A stretch of 37,156 bases of DNA, from positions 1-37,156 of the forward strand of contig JAUNDP010000021.1 of NCBI GenBank assembly GCA_030526005.1. Direction: 5' to 3'. Of the stretch, positions 15,846 through 25,626 are shown piece by piece; the stretch's first letter is position 1; each line of letters opens with the position of its first letter. Both the position numbers and the translations under genes were made by a program. This DNA comes from Eubacteriales bacterium. GTDB lineage: Bacteria > Bacillota > Clostridia > Lachnospirales > Lachnospiraceae. The notes under the pieces were generated by a model. It searched no databases. It saw only the letters and a list, made by a program, of their open reading frames with translations, and had not been told where the DNA came from.

Positions 15846-16931
15846 TTATTTTATGCTGAAATTAACTGCACTTATTCTTTTTTCTGTTTCCTTCATCACC
15901 TTATCATATCCAATCCAGCTTTTGATACGCTCTATCGCAGCGGATACCAGAAGCGATGTGACGGTCAGTACCGCCAGAATAACAGCCGGATACCGGAAAG
16001 AATAATAAAATCCCAAAAAATAATAGGAGTACAGCAGATTGTGTATCAGGAAAATATTTGCGGAATGGATTCCCAAAATCTCAAGCCCTTTATTCACAAG
16101 AGGTATTCTGGAAAATACCATCATGGAAAATCCGCACAAGGTCATCGCAATCAATCCGTCCACTATGCCATAATAGTTATAATTCATCCGAAATTTCAAA
16201 AGCAGAACGTTTATCAAAAAAAGCAGTATACTTTTTACCAAAAAGCTTCCTTTTTTCTTCTCATACAAACGCATCCATCTTCCAAAAATATCATTTTCAA
16301 AGCAAAAAACGCCCAGCAAAAGCCCGAATACATAAGTACTGGCTACCGATTGAATTTCCAGCAGCTGCAGCAAAGATAAGCCTGCCGCAAGTATAAGGAA
16401 CGATCCTGTTTTTTTGACGAGCCTCATGATAAAAGGCATCAGAAAAATAATATACAATGCCACTGACATATACCACCATGTCGGATTTAATGTCGGCGTA
16501 TGAAATGCAAAGGACAGTCCAAAAAAGTCAATAAGAAAATATACGACTGCTGTCTTTAAATCTGTGCCATACGCCTGCACAGGTGTTCTTCCAAGCCACG
16601 AAAACAGCAATGCAAGTATAAATATAAACCAGTACCCTGCCATCAGTTTCCAGTAGCGCGAAATTGTAAATTTCCACATCTGACCTCTGTCTGGTTCTTT
16701 CTTTCCAAATTTTGCCGTGTAGACAGCAGCAATCCCATATCCGCTCAAAAATACAAAAATGGTCACACAAACTTTGCAGAGCAGTCCCAAATGGATTGTC
16801 TGATCTCCTGTAAGCGGCCAGTATTCCACTATGTATCCGGCATATTCCTCATAATCATTAAAAAGATGATGAAACAGCATCATTAAAATTGCAATACCTT
16901 TGCACCGATTTGTCTCCTCTTTTGTAAACAT
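15846..16931 (-). CDS. Acyltransferase family 3 membrane protein
   Basis: 361 residues with about ten membrane segments. The first segment carries GIAILMMLFHHLF, where the paired His is the likely catalytic or substrate residue of Acyl_transf_3 proteins, and is followed by FVFLSGYGIAAVY. The family transfers acetyl or other acyl groups to cell-surface glycans across the membrane; the acceptor here is unknown. I chose ATG 16931, preceded by AGAGGA; the longer reading from 16994 has no ribosome site and its extra 21 residues are very basic. It lies downstream of leuS, separated by a strong terminator, and I see no good promoter of its own. Confidence 0.83.
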   Translation of the reverse strand: MFTKEETNRCKGIAILMMLFHHLFNDYEEYAGYIVEYWPLTGDQTIHLGLLCKVCVTIFVFLSGYGIAAVYTAKFGKKEPDRGQMWKFTISRYWKLMAGYWFIFILALLFSWLGRTPVQAYGTDLKTAVVYFLIDFFGLSFAFHTPTLNPTWWYMSVALYIIFLMPFIMRLVKKTGSFLILAAGLSLLQLLEIQSVASTYVFGLLLGVFCFENDIFGRWMRLYEKKKGSFLVKSILLFLINVLLLKFRMNYNYYGIVDGLIAMTLCGFSMMVFSRIPLVNKGLEILGIHSANIFLIHNLLYSYYFLGFYYSFRYPAVILAVLTVTSLLVSAAIERIKSWIGYDKVMKETEKRISAVNFSIK

Positions 16932-16995
16932 ATCTGAAATCCTCTTTCTCTTTTTTGATTCCCGCTTTCCTTTTCTGTTTAAAGTCTCTCTCATC

Positions 16996-17036
16996 CAAAA
17001 ATGGCGCAGATAATCTTCTTACTATCTGCGCCATTT
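16996..17036 (-). terminator. Terminator of leuS
   Basis: Perfect 14-base arms (AAATGGCGCAGATA and complement) around a 10-base loop; on the minus strand followed by TTTTT. It lies 50 bases after the leuS stop. Confidence 0.92.
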
Positions 17037-17087
17037 CACATCATAGCTTTAAAATATTTTTAAGCCTTTATAAGAATTTCTTCTCAA

Positions 17088-19499
17088 TTATTTCATTACA
17101 ATATTGATAATCTTTTTTGGAACATAGATTTCTTTTACAATATTGCCTGTCAGTTTATCAGCAATCGCTTCTTTTCCTTTGGCGATCGCAGCGTCTTTCT
17201 CGATATCTACTGGAATTGTGATTACAGCTTTCGTCTTTCCATTGATCTGAACAGGTACTTCCACCTCATCGTCTTTCATCGCTTCATGATCAATTTCCGG
17301 CCATGTATTTGTAAATACGCTCTCTGTATGGCCAAGCTGTTCCCACAGTTCTTCGGAAAGATGCGGCGCAAATGGAGCCAGCAAAATAACAGCGGTCTCA
17401 AGTGTCTCTTTGTCCACTGCTCCTTCTTTTTTAGCAAGGTCAATCAGCTTATTGTTATACTCCATAAATCCTGAGATTACAGTATTTAAGCTGAAGCTCT
17501 CCAGACGCTGTGTGATATCATATACCATTTTATGACGGATCTTTATCATTTCTTTTGTGGCAGCAATATTTTTCTCCTTGCTGTCCATCACCAGATTCCA
17601 GAAACGATTCATAAAGCGATATACGCCTTCAATTCCTCTGTCGTCCCACTCTGCATCTAATTCCGGCGGTCCTACAAACAGCTCATACATACGCAGAGAG
17701 TCACATCCATACTCTTTTACAAGATCATCTGGTGAGACAACGTTTCCTTTTGACTTGCTCATCTTGATACCATTTTTTCCAGTGATCATACCCTGGTTAA
17801 ACAGTTTTGTAAATGGCTCGTCAAAATCAACCACACCGATGTCATGCAGGAATTTTGTATAAAATCTGGAGTACAGAAGATGAAGCACCGCATGTTCCAC
17901 ACCGCCAATATACATATCAACAGGCAGATATTTCTCTGCTTTTTCTTTTGATACCAATTCTTCATTATTGTGGCTGTCAACGTAGCGCAGGAAATACCAG
18001 GAAGATCCTGCCCACTGCGGCATTGTATTGGTCTCTCTCTTTGCCGGTCTTCCACAGACAGGACAAGTTGTATTTACCCACTCATCAATCGCAGCAAGCG
18101 GAGACTCTCCCGTTCCTGTCGGCTGATAGCTCTCTACTTCCGGCAGACGTAAAGGCAGTTCCTCTTCCGGAACAGGCACAGCGCCACAATGTTCACAGTG
18201 CACGATTGGAATTGGCTCTCCCCAGTAACGTTGTCTTGAGAATACCCAGTCACGCAGTTTATAATTTGTTGTCACTTTTCCGATTCCTCTTGATGCAAGC
18301 AGTTCTGGAAGGTCGCGTTTTGCATCGTTGGAATCCATTCCATTAAACTCTCCGGAATTGATCATGATTCCAGGCTCTGTATAAGCCTCTGTCATATTCT
18401 CAATCTCTTTTCCGTCTTTTGCGATAACCTGAACAATCGGGATGTTAAATTTCTTCGCAAATTCAAAATCACGGTCATCATGCGCCGGTACACACATGAT
18501 TGCGCCAGTACCGTAATCTGCCAGTACATAATCAGACAGCCAGATCGGCACTTTCTTTCCATTAATTGGATTCAGAGCATAGCTTCCTGTAAATACGCCT
18601 GTCTTTTCTTTATCCTGAAGACGGTCTACGGAAGATTTCATGGATGCTTTAAAGATGTAATCTTCTACCGCATCTCTTGTCTCGTCTGTAGCCAGTTCTT
18701 TCGCCATCGCATGTTCCGGTGCAAGAACCATGAAAGTTGCTCCGTATAAAGTATCCGGTCTTGTCGTATAAACTTTGATTGTTTTCTCAGAGCCATCTAC
18801 CTGGAAATCAATCTCAGCTCCATGACTTTTTCCAATCCACTCTGCCTGCATTTTCTTTACTTTTTCTGGCCAGTCCAGTTTATCCAGATCTGCCAGCAGG
18901 CGGTCTGCATATTTTGTGATGCGCAGCATCCACTGGCGCAGGTTTTTCTTTGTAACCGGGGTTCCGCATCGCTCGCACACACCGTTTACTACTTCTTCAT
19001 TTGCAAGACCGGTCTTACAGGAAGGACACCAGTTAATTGGAAATTCTTTCTCATATGCAAGACCTGCTTTAAACATTTTTACAAAAATCCACTGTGTCCA
19101 TTTATAGAAATCTGGATCGGTCGTATTTACTTCCATATCCCAGTCATAAATTGCAGCGATCTCATTGATCTGACGTTTGATATTTTTTATGTTCTCTGCT
19201 GTTGATTTTGCCGGATGAACTCCCATCTTAATCGCATAGTTTTCAGCAGGCAGACCAAACGCATCCCATCCCATTGGATGAATCAGATAATATCCCTGAA
19301 GCATTTTATATCTGCTCCAGACATCAGAGATTACATATCCTCTCCAGTGACCGACATGAAGACCGTTTCCGGACGGATACGGGAACATATCAAGACAATA
19401 ATATTTCGGTTTTTTTCCATCATCAACGTTGACTGGATGTTCCTCCCAGTTTTTGCGCCATTTTTGTTCAATAGCCTTATGATTATAAGGGACTGCCAT
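17088..19499 (-). CDS. leuS: Leucyl-tRNA synthetase
   Basis: 803 residues, bacterial type. The class I HIGH motif is HVGH (residues 48-51, in PSGNGLHVGHWRGY), and KMSKS lies near residue 579. The editing domain in the middle shows TTRPDTLYGATFMVLAPEH and the GTGAIMCVPAHDDRD motif. The zinc-binding insert has CPSCKTGLANEEVVNGVCERCG, and CPVCG later. Charges tRNA-Leu in the cytoplasm. GGAGG precedes the ATG. Monocistronic: own promoter at 19603-19632, structured leader, strong terminator. Confidence 0.97.
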   Translation of the reverse strand: MAVPYNHKAIEQKWRKNWEEHPVNVDDGKKPKYYCLDMFPYPSGNGLHVGHWRGYVISDVWSRYKMLQGYYLIHPMGWDAFGLPAENYAIKMGVHPAKSTAENIKNIKRQINEIAAIYDWDMEVNTTDPDFYKWTQWIFVKMFKAGLAYEKEFPINWCPSCKTGLANEEVVNGVCERCGTPVTKKNLRQWMLRITKYADRLLADLDKLDWPEKVKKMQAEWIGKSHGAEIDFQVDGSEKTIKVYTTRPDTLYGATFMVLAPEHAMAKELATDETRDAVEDYIFKASMKSSVDRLQDKEKTGVFTGSYALNPINGKKVPIWLSDYVLADYGTGAIMCVPAHDDRDFEFAKKFNIPIVQVIAKDGKEIENMTEAYTEPGIMINSGEFNGMDSNDAKRDLPELLASRGIGKVTTNYKLRDWVFSRQRYWGEPIPIVHCEHCGAVPVPEEELPLRLPEVESYQPTGTGESPLAAIDEWVNTTCPVCGRPAKRETNTMPQWAGSSWYFLRYVDSHNNEELVSKEKAEKYLPVDMYIGGVEHAVLHLLYSRFYTKFLHDIGVVDFDEPFTKLFNQGMITGKNGIKMSKSKGNVVSPDDLVKEYGCDSLRMYELFVGPPELDAEWDDRGIEGVYRFMNRFWNLVMDSKEKNIAATKEMIKIRHKMVYDITQRLESFSLNTVISGFMEYNNKLIDLAKKEGAVDKETLETAVILLAPFAPHLSEELWEQLGHTESVFTNTWPEIDHEAMKDDEVEVPVQINGKTKAVITIPVDIEKDAAIAKGKEAIADKLTGNIVKEIYVPKKIINIVMK

Positions 19500-19530
19500 A
19501 ATTTTTTTCCTCCATTTATCCTCTATGCTG

Positions 19531-19584
19531 GAAGGGACCGTAATAAATTACGGCCCCTTCTCATTTCCAAAATACGATTGGAAA
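19531..19584 (-). promoter_or_regulatory. Structured 5' leader of leuS (two hairpins)
   Basis: Within the roughly 100-base leader, a perfect 7-base stem (TTTCCAA/TTGGAAA, 19564-19570 with 19578-19584) is followed by a 14-base stem with a single G-U or mismatch (19531-19544 with 19547-19560), ending 17 bases before the GGAGG. No T run follows, so it is not an intrinsic terminator. The T-box sequence is absent. It may affect RNA stability or ribosome access. Confidence 0.55.
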
Positions 19585-19591
19585 CTTTTCG

Positions 19592-19620
19592 CCTTGACTG
19601 TTATTCTAAGACAGCCAAGG
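19592..19620. repeat. Imperfect palindrome overlapping the leuS promoter
   Basis: CCTTGACTGT (19592-19601) and ACAGCCAAGG (19611-19620) match in nine of ten positions and frame the -10 box. The arrangement is that of an operator for a dimeric DNA-binding protein. Confidence 0.5.
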
Positions 19621-19632
19621 CATATTTGTCAA
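19603..19632 (-). promoter_or_regulatory. Promoter of leuS
   Basis: On the minus strand TTGACA, 18 bases, TAGAAT. Confidence 0.7.
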
Positions 19633-19692
19633 GTTATCTGGAAAATAAAATCTGTTCTCTGCCCTTTCTTTTTTATCTAAAAAAATGCTTTC

Positions 19693-21285
19693 TTACTCAA
19701 GAGCAACAACAGTATTTACTGTTTCTCCCGGCAGATACCGAAGCGTGATCTTATCACCGACATTGTATCGGATGATTTCCAGCTGTTCTGAAACGTTAAC
19801 ATCATAGATCACCGGTTTATTGTCCAGCATGACATACATATGGGAGTTGCCTTCCACCACTGCACTGACTATTTTTGTAATTTTTCCTGTCACACTCTCA
19901 TTTCCGCTCATTTCATCTGCCGCTGCAATTCCATTTTCCTTCAGCAGTTTATTATAAGCTTCTTTACATTCTGCCACAGTATCCCCGATTGATACATTCT
20001 GATACTTCTGAATGTTTACCATTGCATATTTTTTGACAAGTCCAGCTCCATCTTTCAGAGCCATAAAATATGTCGGTTCCCCGGAAACATTCAGTAAAAG
20101 CGGAAATGTCGCAGTATATCCCAGGTTCTGCACCTGTCCTTCTGCTGATGCCATCGCTGAAAATTCCTCTGCGCCTGCTACAGAATAGAATCGACATTCC
20201 ATCGTACGCTGATTCATCAGGACAAATCCAACATTTGACTGGTCTCCACTTACCGATGTGACGCCTGTATAAACCCATACATCATCGTCAATAGCCAGAT
20301 AATTGTATCCTGCTGTCGTTCTTAAGCACCCTTTCTGACCTAAGATACTATTCAGATATCCATTTTTTAATGTGCCATAGTAATCATACAGCTGAACCAA
20401 AAGATCTGCTGAATATACACGGTCTACCCAAGTTGGGCAATCTTCAATCGCATAGTCCTTCATCTCTCCCGTCTGAGCATTGCAGATGACAACTCTTCCG
20501 ATCGTCACACCCCCGAACAGACCTACATTATATTTTTTAACTGGACAGATCCAGTATGGCGTTCCCTCATCATCAATCTCAAAGCTGAGAGAATCGAAAA
20601 TATAAGTCGGATAGTGGAAGCGCAGGTGACGATAAATATTTCTGTTAAAATACTCTGACTCAGAGTATTTGATCGGTTTATCCAATTTTACCAGACTTGT
20701 GTCCTGTGTCGCCATATCAATCATAATATAAGCTGGAATTCCATTCTTCTGATTTGTCAGCCATTTGATTGGACTGGCATATACAAGAGGAGTCACACGA
20801 ACTGGTTTATCCTGATAATTAATCTGTGTATACAGGTTGCTTACCTCAAACTGAGAGACCATATCCACCATACTTCCCATCTTTCTGTTTCCAAGAAGCA
20901 TCGCCGAATCTTTGTCTAACAGAGGAATCTTTTTAAAGTCCACTTCCTTGATATCAGTCTGAAAGTCTCTGTCTTCCACTGTAATCAGCTGCTGATATTT
21001 TTTTGCGTTGATAATCGGGGAAGACAGTAAGCTTCCTCCAGCATATACAAGCACAACAAGCAAAAAGACTCCCAGGCCTATTTTTAAAGGTTTACTTGCC
21101 TTTATATCGTCTGCTGTGCGAACGCGAGGCAGTGCATAGATTCCCAAAATGAGCAAGATCACCAGCATTAAAAATGTCCACAGTCCACTGGAGTGAATAT
21201 TGATGGCCGGCAGATTAATATAGTAGTAAATTCCGGCAATCAAAATTACGGCAAATACTGTTAAAATTTTCCATTTCTTCTTCAT
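19693..21285 (-). CDS. Membrane-anchored protein of unknown function
   Basis: About 530 residues. Three predicted membrane segments lie in the first 95 residues (ILTVFAVILIAGIYYYI, then LWTFLMLVILLILGIYAL and IGLGVFLLVVLVYAGGSLL). A large, presumably extracellular region follows, with repeated beta-rich motifs and Tyr/Trp-rich segments (GTPYWICPVKKYNVG, DDDVWVYTGVTSVSGDQSN). It ends with a small beta domain (about 465-530) resembling an OB-like module. I do not recognise the family, although similar proteins are common in Lachnospiraceae. I chose ATG 21285, which has AGGAAGGG 8 bases upstream; a TTG two codons earlier is possible. It stands between recJ and leuS on the same strand, with 85 bases to recJ; no shared function is evident. 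Confidence 0.85.
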   Translation of the reverse strand: MKKKWKILTVFAVILIAGIYYYINLPAINIHSSGLWTFLMLVILLILGIYALPRVRTADDIKASKPLKIGLGVFLLVVLVYAGGSLLSSPIINAKKYQQLITVEDRDFQTDIKEVDFKKIPLLDKDSAMLLGNRKMGSMVDMVSQFEVSNLYTQINYQDKPVRVTPLVYASPIKWLTNQKNGIPAYIMIDMATQDTSLVKLDKPIKYSESEYFNRNIYRHLRFHYPTYIFDSLSFEIDDEGTPYWICPVKKYNVGLFGGVTIGRVVICNAQTGEMKDYAIEDCPTWVDRVYSADLLVQLYDYYGTLKNGYLNSILGQKGCLRTTAGYNYLAIDDDVWVYTGVTSVSGDQSNVGFVLMNQRTMECRFYSVAGAEEFSAMASAEGQVQNLGYTATFPLLLNVSGEPTYFMALKDGAGLVKKYAMVNIQKYQNVSIGDTVAECKEAYNKLLKENGIAAADEMSGNESVTGKITKIVSAVVEGNSHMYVMLDNKPVIYDVNVSEQLEIIRYNVGDKITLRYLPGETVNTVVALE

Positions 21286-21370
21286 TGTCAATTCCCTTCC
21301 TCTCTTTTTTATTTTGCAGATATCCTATCGTTTAGATATTGTACCTGACATTATCCCTTCATTTTAAAAC

Positions 21371-23134
21371 TCACATCTGATAATTTTGTATTACAATCTG
21401 CAATGTCCGGCATTCTCTAAATACATTGATGGTCGGATAATAGGTTACAGACAGCTTTACGTCATTTCTTCTCTGCAAAAATAGTTTTTCAACTTCTTTT
21501 TGTCCAAATCTTTCTATCAGGTCTTTTTGAAAGACTTCCACGTCTCCAAAATACATCGCATCCATCACACATCCTGATGAATTCTCCACCTGCATTTTTA
21601 TAACATTTTTATTTTTCCCAAGAATCTTAGCGCTCAGAACGTTTAAATTTTTTTCTGCAAATAAAGGTTTTGTATTTCCTTTTCCAAACGGTTCCAGCAA
21701 TTCTAATTCCTGTACAATCCCCTCTGTGATATAATCAATCGGCATCGGTACATCAATCAAAACTTTCGGAACAAAATCTTCCTCCGTCAATGTACTGTTT
21801 TCATTTAATGTACGTCTGAATACTTCCACATTTTCTTTTTTTATTGAAAGTCCTGCTGCCATTGGGTGTCCTCCAAACTTTGTAAAAAGCGACTCGCATT
21901 TCATCATCTCCTCAAACATGGAATATGCTTCAATCGAACGCCCAGAGCCTTTTATTTCCTCCTTTCCTTCAGTCAGAACAAATACCGGTTTGTGATATTT
22001 TTCCCGGATTCGCCCTGCGATAATCCCTGCCAGACTTTCATGACAGTCCGGTAAAAATACGACAAGTATTTTATCCTTTTTTAAATCGCTTGTCTCAATC
22101 ATCTGTACTGCCTGTTCATATCCTGCAAGCGTCATTTCCTTTCGTTCTTCATTCATCACTTTTAATTCCGATGCCAGCTGCATAGCCTCTTCTTCTGTTT
22201 TAGAACATAAAAGCGCCAATGCTCTTTTTGCTGTATCCAGTCTTCCGCTCGCATTGATACAAGGACCCAGCACAAATCCGATGTGATATGCCGTAATCTT
22301 TGCCTCCGAAAGCCCATTGACGGCAATCAAAGCGTGAAGTCCCTTGTTCTTTGTAAAAGGAAGCTTTTTCAAACCCTCACGCACCAGAATCCGATTCTCC
22401 CCTGTCAGATTCATGACGTCTCCCACAGTAGCAATCGCTGCAAATTCCAGGAGTTCCAGCGATTCCTGCTCCGGTATGCCCATCACACGATAAAGACATT
22501 GAACAAGCTTCCATGCAACCGCTGCCCCGCACAGTTCTTTAAATGGGTAGGGACATTCCGGCTGCTTCGGATTTACAATCGCATCGGCATCTGGAAGTAC
22601 CATAGTTCTTTTCCCATTTTCTTCAAAATACCTCAATTCATGATGATCTGTCACTAAAATTGTCATTCCTAAAGATTTGCCATATTCAATCTGTTCAATC
22701 GCAGCAATTCCATTGTCACACGTCAAAATGGTATCTGCTCCTTCTTTATAAGCAAAGTCTATCAGCTGTTCATTGATTCCATATCCGTCTTTCATACGGT
22801 CTGGGATCTCCACATCGACATATGCCCCACATCGTTTCAGAGCCTGAAGCAAAATATAACTTGCATTCACTCCATCGATATCATAGTCTCCAATAATCCG
22901 AATCTTCTTCTCCTGTTCTATCTTTTCTTTCAGAATCGCCGCTGTTTCCATTGCCCCTTTCATTTTGGCGGGATCATACAAATCTTGTAAACTTCCATAT
23001 AAATATTGCCGGATTTCTTGTTCTCCCACAACATCTCTATTTCTGATCAGTCGGGCTGTCACTGGAGAGATATGAAATTCTTCCGCAATCTTGTAAAAAT
23101 TGGCTTTTTTTGCTGCCACAAACCATTTTTCCAT
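21371..23134 (-). CDS. recJ: Single-stranded-DNA-specific exonuclease RecJ
   Basis: 587 residues. RecJ degrades single-stranded DNA 5' to 3' in recombination and mismatch repair. Phosphoesterase motifs: Asp83, Asp85 and Asp87 (GDYDIDGVN), DNGIAA near 140, Asp163-His164-His165 (VTDHHE), then GPCINASGRLDTAKRAL. The DHHA1 part has GRSIEAYSMFEEM and FGGHPMAAGLSI, and an OB-type C-terminus follows. Normal length for clostridial RecJ. ATG 23134 was chosen for its GGAGGAG; a TTG ten codons upstream lacks support. A terminator at 23219-23265 separates it from secDF, so it likely has its own promoter. Confidence 0.95.
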   Translation of the reverse strand: MEKWFVAAKKANFYKIAEEFHISPVTARLIRNRDVVGEQEIRQYLYGSLQDLYDPAKMKGAMETAAILKEKIEQEKKIRIIGDYDIDGVNASYILLQALKRCGAYVDVEIPDRMKDGYGINEQLIDFAYKEGADTILTCDNGIAAIEQIEYGKSLGMTILVTDHHELRYFEENGKRTMVLPDADAIVNPKQPECPYPFKELCGAAVAWKLVQCLYRVMGIPEQESLELLEFAAIATVGDVMNLTGENRILVREGLKKLPFTKNKGLHALIAVNGLSEAKITAYHIGFVLGPCINASGRLDTAKRALALLCSKTEEEAMQLASELKVMNEERKEMTLAGYEQAVQMIETSDLKKDKILVVFLPDCHESLAGIIAGRIREKYHKPVFVLTEGKEEIKGSGRSIEAYSMFEEMMKCESLFTKFGGHPMAAGLSIKKENVEVFRRTLNENSTLTEEDFVPKVLIDVPMPIDYITEGIVQELELLEPFGKGNTKPLFAEKNLNVLSAKILGKNKNVIKMQVENSSGCVMDAMYFGDVEVFQKDLIERFGQKEVEKLFLQRRNDVKLSVTYYPTINVFRECRTLQIVIQNYQM

Positions 23135-23218
23135 TGTCTCCTCCTGCTCTTTCTTGCAATTCAAAGTTTGTCCGCTCTATATTTCAATATTCTTTATCCT
23201 ATACTCAGAACTTTCTCA

Positions 23219-23265
23219 CAAAAAAGGATGCCTCAAAAGCCATATTCTTTCAAGTGTGCAGCATC
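23219..23265 (-). terminator. Terminator downstream of secDF
   Basis: On the minus strand GATGC, a 6-base bulge, CTTGAAAG, loop, CTTTTGAG and GCATC pair as a 13-base stem with two G-U pairs, followed by CTTTTTT. It is 112 bases after the secDF stop. Confidence 0.6.
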
Positions 23266-23376
23266 GAATCTCTCTTTTGTTTTCTGATCCGGTACATCTT
23301 TTTCTCACTTATGGCTCTATTGACACCCTCTTGTGACAGTCAAAAATGCTCTGTCTTTTTCATGATTTTTCTTTTA

Positions 23377-25611
23377 TCATTTCACTTTTTTCTTTACTTT
23401 TGTCTTCATGACATACCACAGTGCGCCTGTAATACATACGGAAGAATATGCACCGCATACGATGCCTACCATCAATGGCAATGCAAATTCACGGATCGCA
23501 GAAACTCCCATCACAAACAGAACCGCAACCATGATAAATGTTGTAAACGAAGTATAAATACTTCTTGTCAATGTCTGAGTGATACTTAAGTTTACAATTT
23601 CTGCAATCCTCTCTTTGTTTCTGGATTCTCCCAGATTTTCTCGGATACGGTCAAAAATAACGATTGTCGCATTGATTGAATAACCGACGATTGTCAGCAT
23701 ACATGCAATAAATGTATTTCCTACTGAAATTTTTGCCACTGCATAGAATGCAAGGACAACGAGTACATCATGAATCAGCGCCAGAACTGCACTTGCTGCG
23801 AAACGTACGTCTTTAAAGCGGAACCAGATATAAACCAGCATACATAATGTTGCAATAACAACTGCAATAATTGCGTCGCTTCTCATCTCTGAACTTACAG
23901 TAGAAGAAATATTTTCCGCTGAAATTTTCGCATCATCAACGCCAAAGTTTTCTACTAAAGCTTTATTTAACACTTCTCTCTCATCCAGATTCAATTCTCT
24001 TGTCTTAATATTGACTTCATTCGAATCCGCTACTTTTGTGAGCTGAATGTTTGCATCTTTTGTAATTTTCTGCACAACAGGTTTTACTTCGGCATCTAAC
24101 TCTGCGATTGTGAGTTCTTCATTAAATACTACGTTTGTGGAAGTACCACCTTTAAATTCAAGGCTGTAATTTAAGACTTCCCCTGTTGTTCCTGCATTGA
24201 TTGCCATAAATACAGGTGCACATACGATCAAAAGCAGAGAAACTGCAAAGAAAATATTCTTTTTGCTTAAGAAATTAATCGTCTTATGCTCTTTTGCTTT
24301 TCCATAATACTTCGCATCTCTAAGACCTAATGTATACAGTGCAGTCATAAGAAGTCTTGAAATTACAAGCGCTGTAAACATGGATAAAACAATACCAAGA
24401 GCCAGCGTGCTCGCAAATCCTTTTACGCTTCCGCTTCCTTTTAATCCCAAAACAACTGCCGCGATCAAAGTTGTGATATTTCCATCTATAATCGCTGAAA
24501 ATGCTTTCTGATATCCTGTACGGATCGCCGTTTTTACATTTGATCCTGCCGCAATCTCTTCTTTGATACGCGCATAGATGATGACATTGGCATCAACCGC
24601 CATACCAATACTTAAAATGATACCGGCAATACCCGGAAGCGTCAGGGTAATATCAAACGCATTCAGCATCACCAACATCAATCCTGTATAGATAATGAGC
24701 GCAATCCCTGCTACAAGGCCTGGAAGCAGATATACTGCAATCATAAAGATAATTACGATCGCCAGTCCGATCGCACCTGCTTTTAAGCTGGTGGAGATTG
24801 CTTCTTCTCCCAGCTGTGCCCCTACAACATTGGAACGGATCTCTTCCAGTTCCACCTGAAGTCCTCCGATACGGATTGTGGATGCGATTGCCTCTGCCTC
24901 CTGGAAGTCCTTCATTCCTGTAATCTGTGCATTTCCGTCTGTGATCTCGGCATTTACATTTGGAACACTGATAAATTTGCCATCGTAATAAATACCGATA
25001 CTTTCGCCCGCTGCATAGGCTTTTTTTGTTGCTTCGGCAAACTTCTTCGTTCCTTCTTCTGTCATCTTCAGTTCAACCACAACTTCTGTGTTATTCATGT
25101 TGTTTGTGACTTGTCCTGCTTTGGCAGTCTCAACATCGGTACCAGTCAGCACAATGGAGCCATCTTTCTGTAATTCTTCGATGCTCTTATTTAATGCCCA
25201 TTCATCTGGACCAATGTAAGAGTAGTTCTGATTTCCCTCAGAATCGGTCTGTGCAATAAAATACAGAGATCCTGGTGTTCCCAGTTCCTCCAGAATTTTA
25301 TTTGCATCGCTCACACCAGGAATCTCGATATTAATTCGATTATCGCCTTCCTGATATACCGTTGCCTCTGTGCTGTACTGCTCTACACGTCTTTGAAGCT
25401 TGTAGATTGTATCAGCCATGTCTTCACTTGACGGTGTGTCCCCCACTGCTTGATAGGTGATGCTGACGCCCCCCGCCAGATCCAGTCCCAGTATGATGTT
25501 TCTTGCTGATCCAAGTCTGTCTGGGCCAAATCCAACGATAGATGTAAAACTCAGCAGACCAATCAATACGACCGTAAGAACCATCACCAAAATAGCTCTG
25601 TTCTTTTTCAT
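23377..25611 (-). CDS. secDF: Protein translocase SecDF fusion
   Basis: 744 residues with SecD and SecF joined, about twelve membrane segments. The SecD part (1-430) begins with a membrane anchor, has GLDLAGGVSITYQ, a large P1 extracytoplasmic region, then GIAGIILSIGMAVDANVIIY. The SecF part (from about 445) has the second anchor, LEFKGGTSTNVVF, and GYSINATIVIFDRIRENL. SecDF uses the ion gradient to help pull secreted proteins out of SecYEG. It follows the SCIFF maturase by 15 bases, AAGGAG at its start, so it is co-transcribed with it. The pairing of SCIFF genes with secDF is known in Clostridia. Confidence 0.96.
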   Translation of the reverse strand: MKKNRAILVMVLTVVLIGLLSFTSIVGFGPDRLGSARNIILGLDLAGGVSITYQAVGDTPSSEDMADTIYKLQRRVEQYSTEATVYQEGDNRINIEIPGVSDANKILEELGTPGSLYFIAQTDSEGNQNYSYIGPDEWALNKSIEELQKDGSIVLTGTDVETAKAGQVTNNMNNTEVVVELKMTEEGTKKFAEATKKAYAAGESIGIYYDGKFISVPNVNAEITDGNAQITGMKDFQEAEAIASTIRIGGLQVELEEIRSNVVGAQLGEEAISTSLKAGAIGLAIVIIFMIAVYLLPGLVAGIALIIYTGLMLVMLNAFDITLTLPGIAGIILSIGMAVDANVIIYARIKEEIAAGSNVKTAIRTGYQKAFSAIIDGNITTLIAAVVLGLKGSGSVKGFASTLALGIVLSMFTALVISRLLMTALYTLGLRDAKYYGKAKEHKTINFLSKKNIFFAVSLLLIVCAPVFMAINAGTTGEVLNYSLEFKGGTSTNVVFNEELTIAELDAEVKPVVQKITKDANIQLTKVADSNEVNIKTRELNLDEREVLNKALVENFGVDDAKISAENISSTVSSEMRSDAIIAVVIATLCMLVYIWFRFKDVRFAASAVLALIHDVLVVLAFYAVAKISVGNTFIACMLTIVGYSINATIVIFDRIRENLGESRNKERIAEIVNLSITQTLTRSIYTSFTTFIMVAVLFVMGVSAIREFALPLMVGIVCGAYSSVCITGALWYVMKTKVKKKVK

Positions 25612-25626
25612 AGTCTTTCTCCTTTT

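Noticed and set aside
19500-19692. T-box riboswitch in front of leuS
   Set aside because: The leader from the predicted start is only about 100 bases, and the conserved T-box sequence and a terminator/antiterminator pair are missing.
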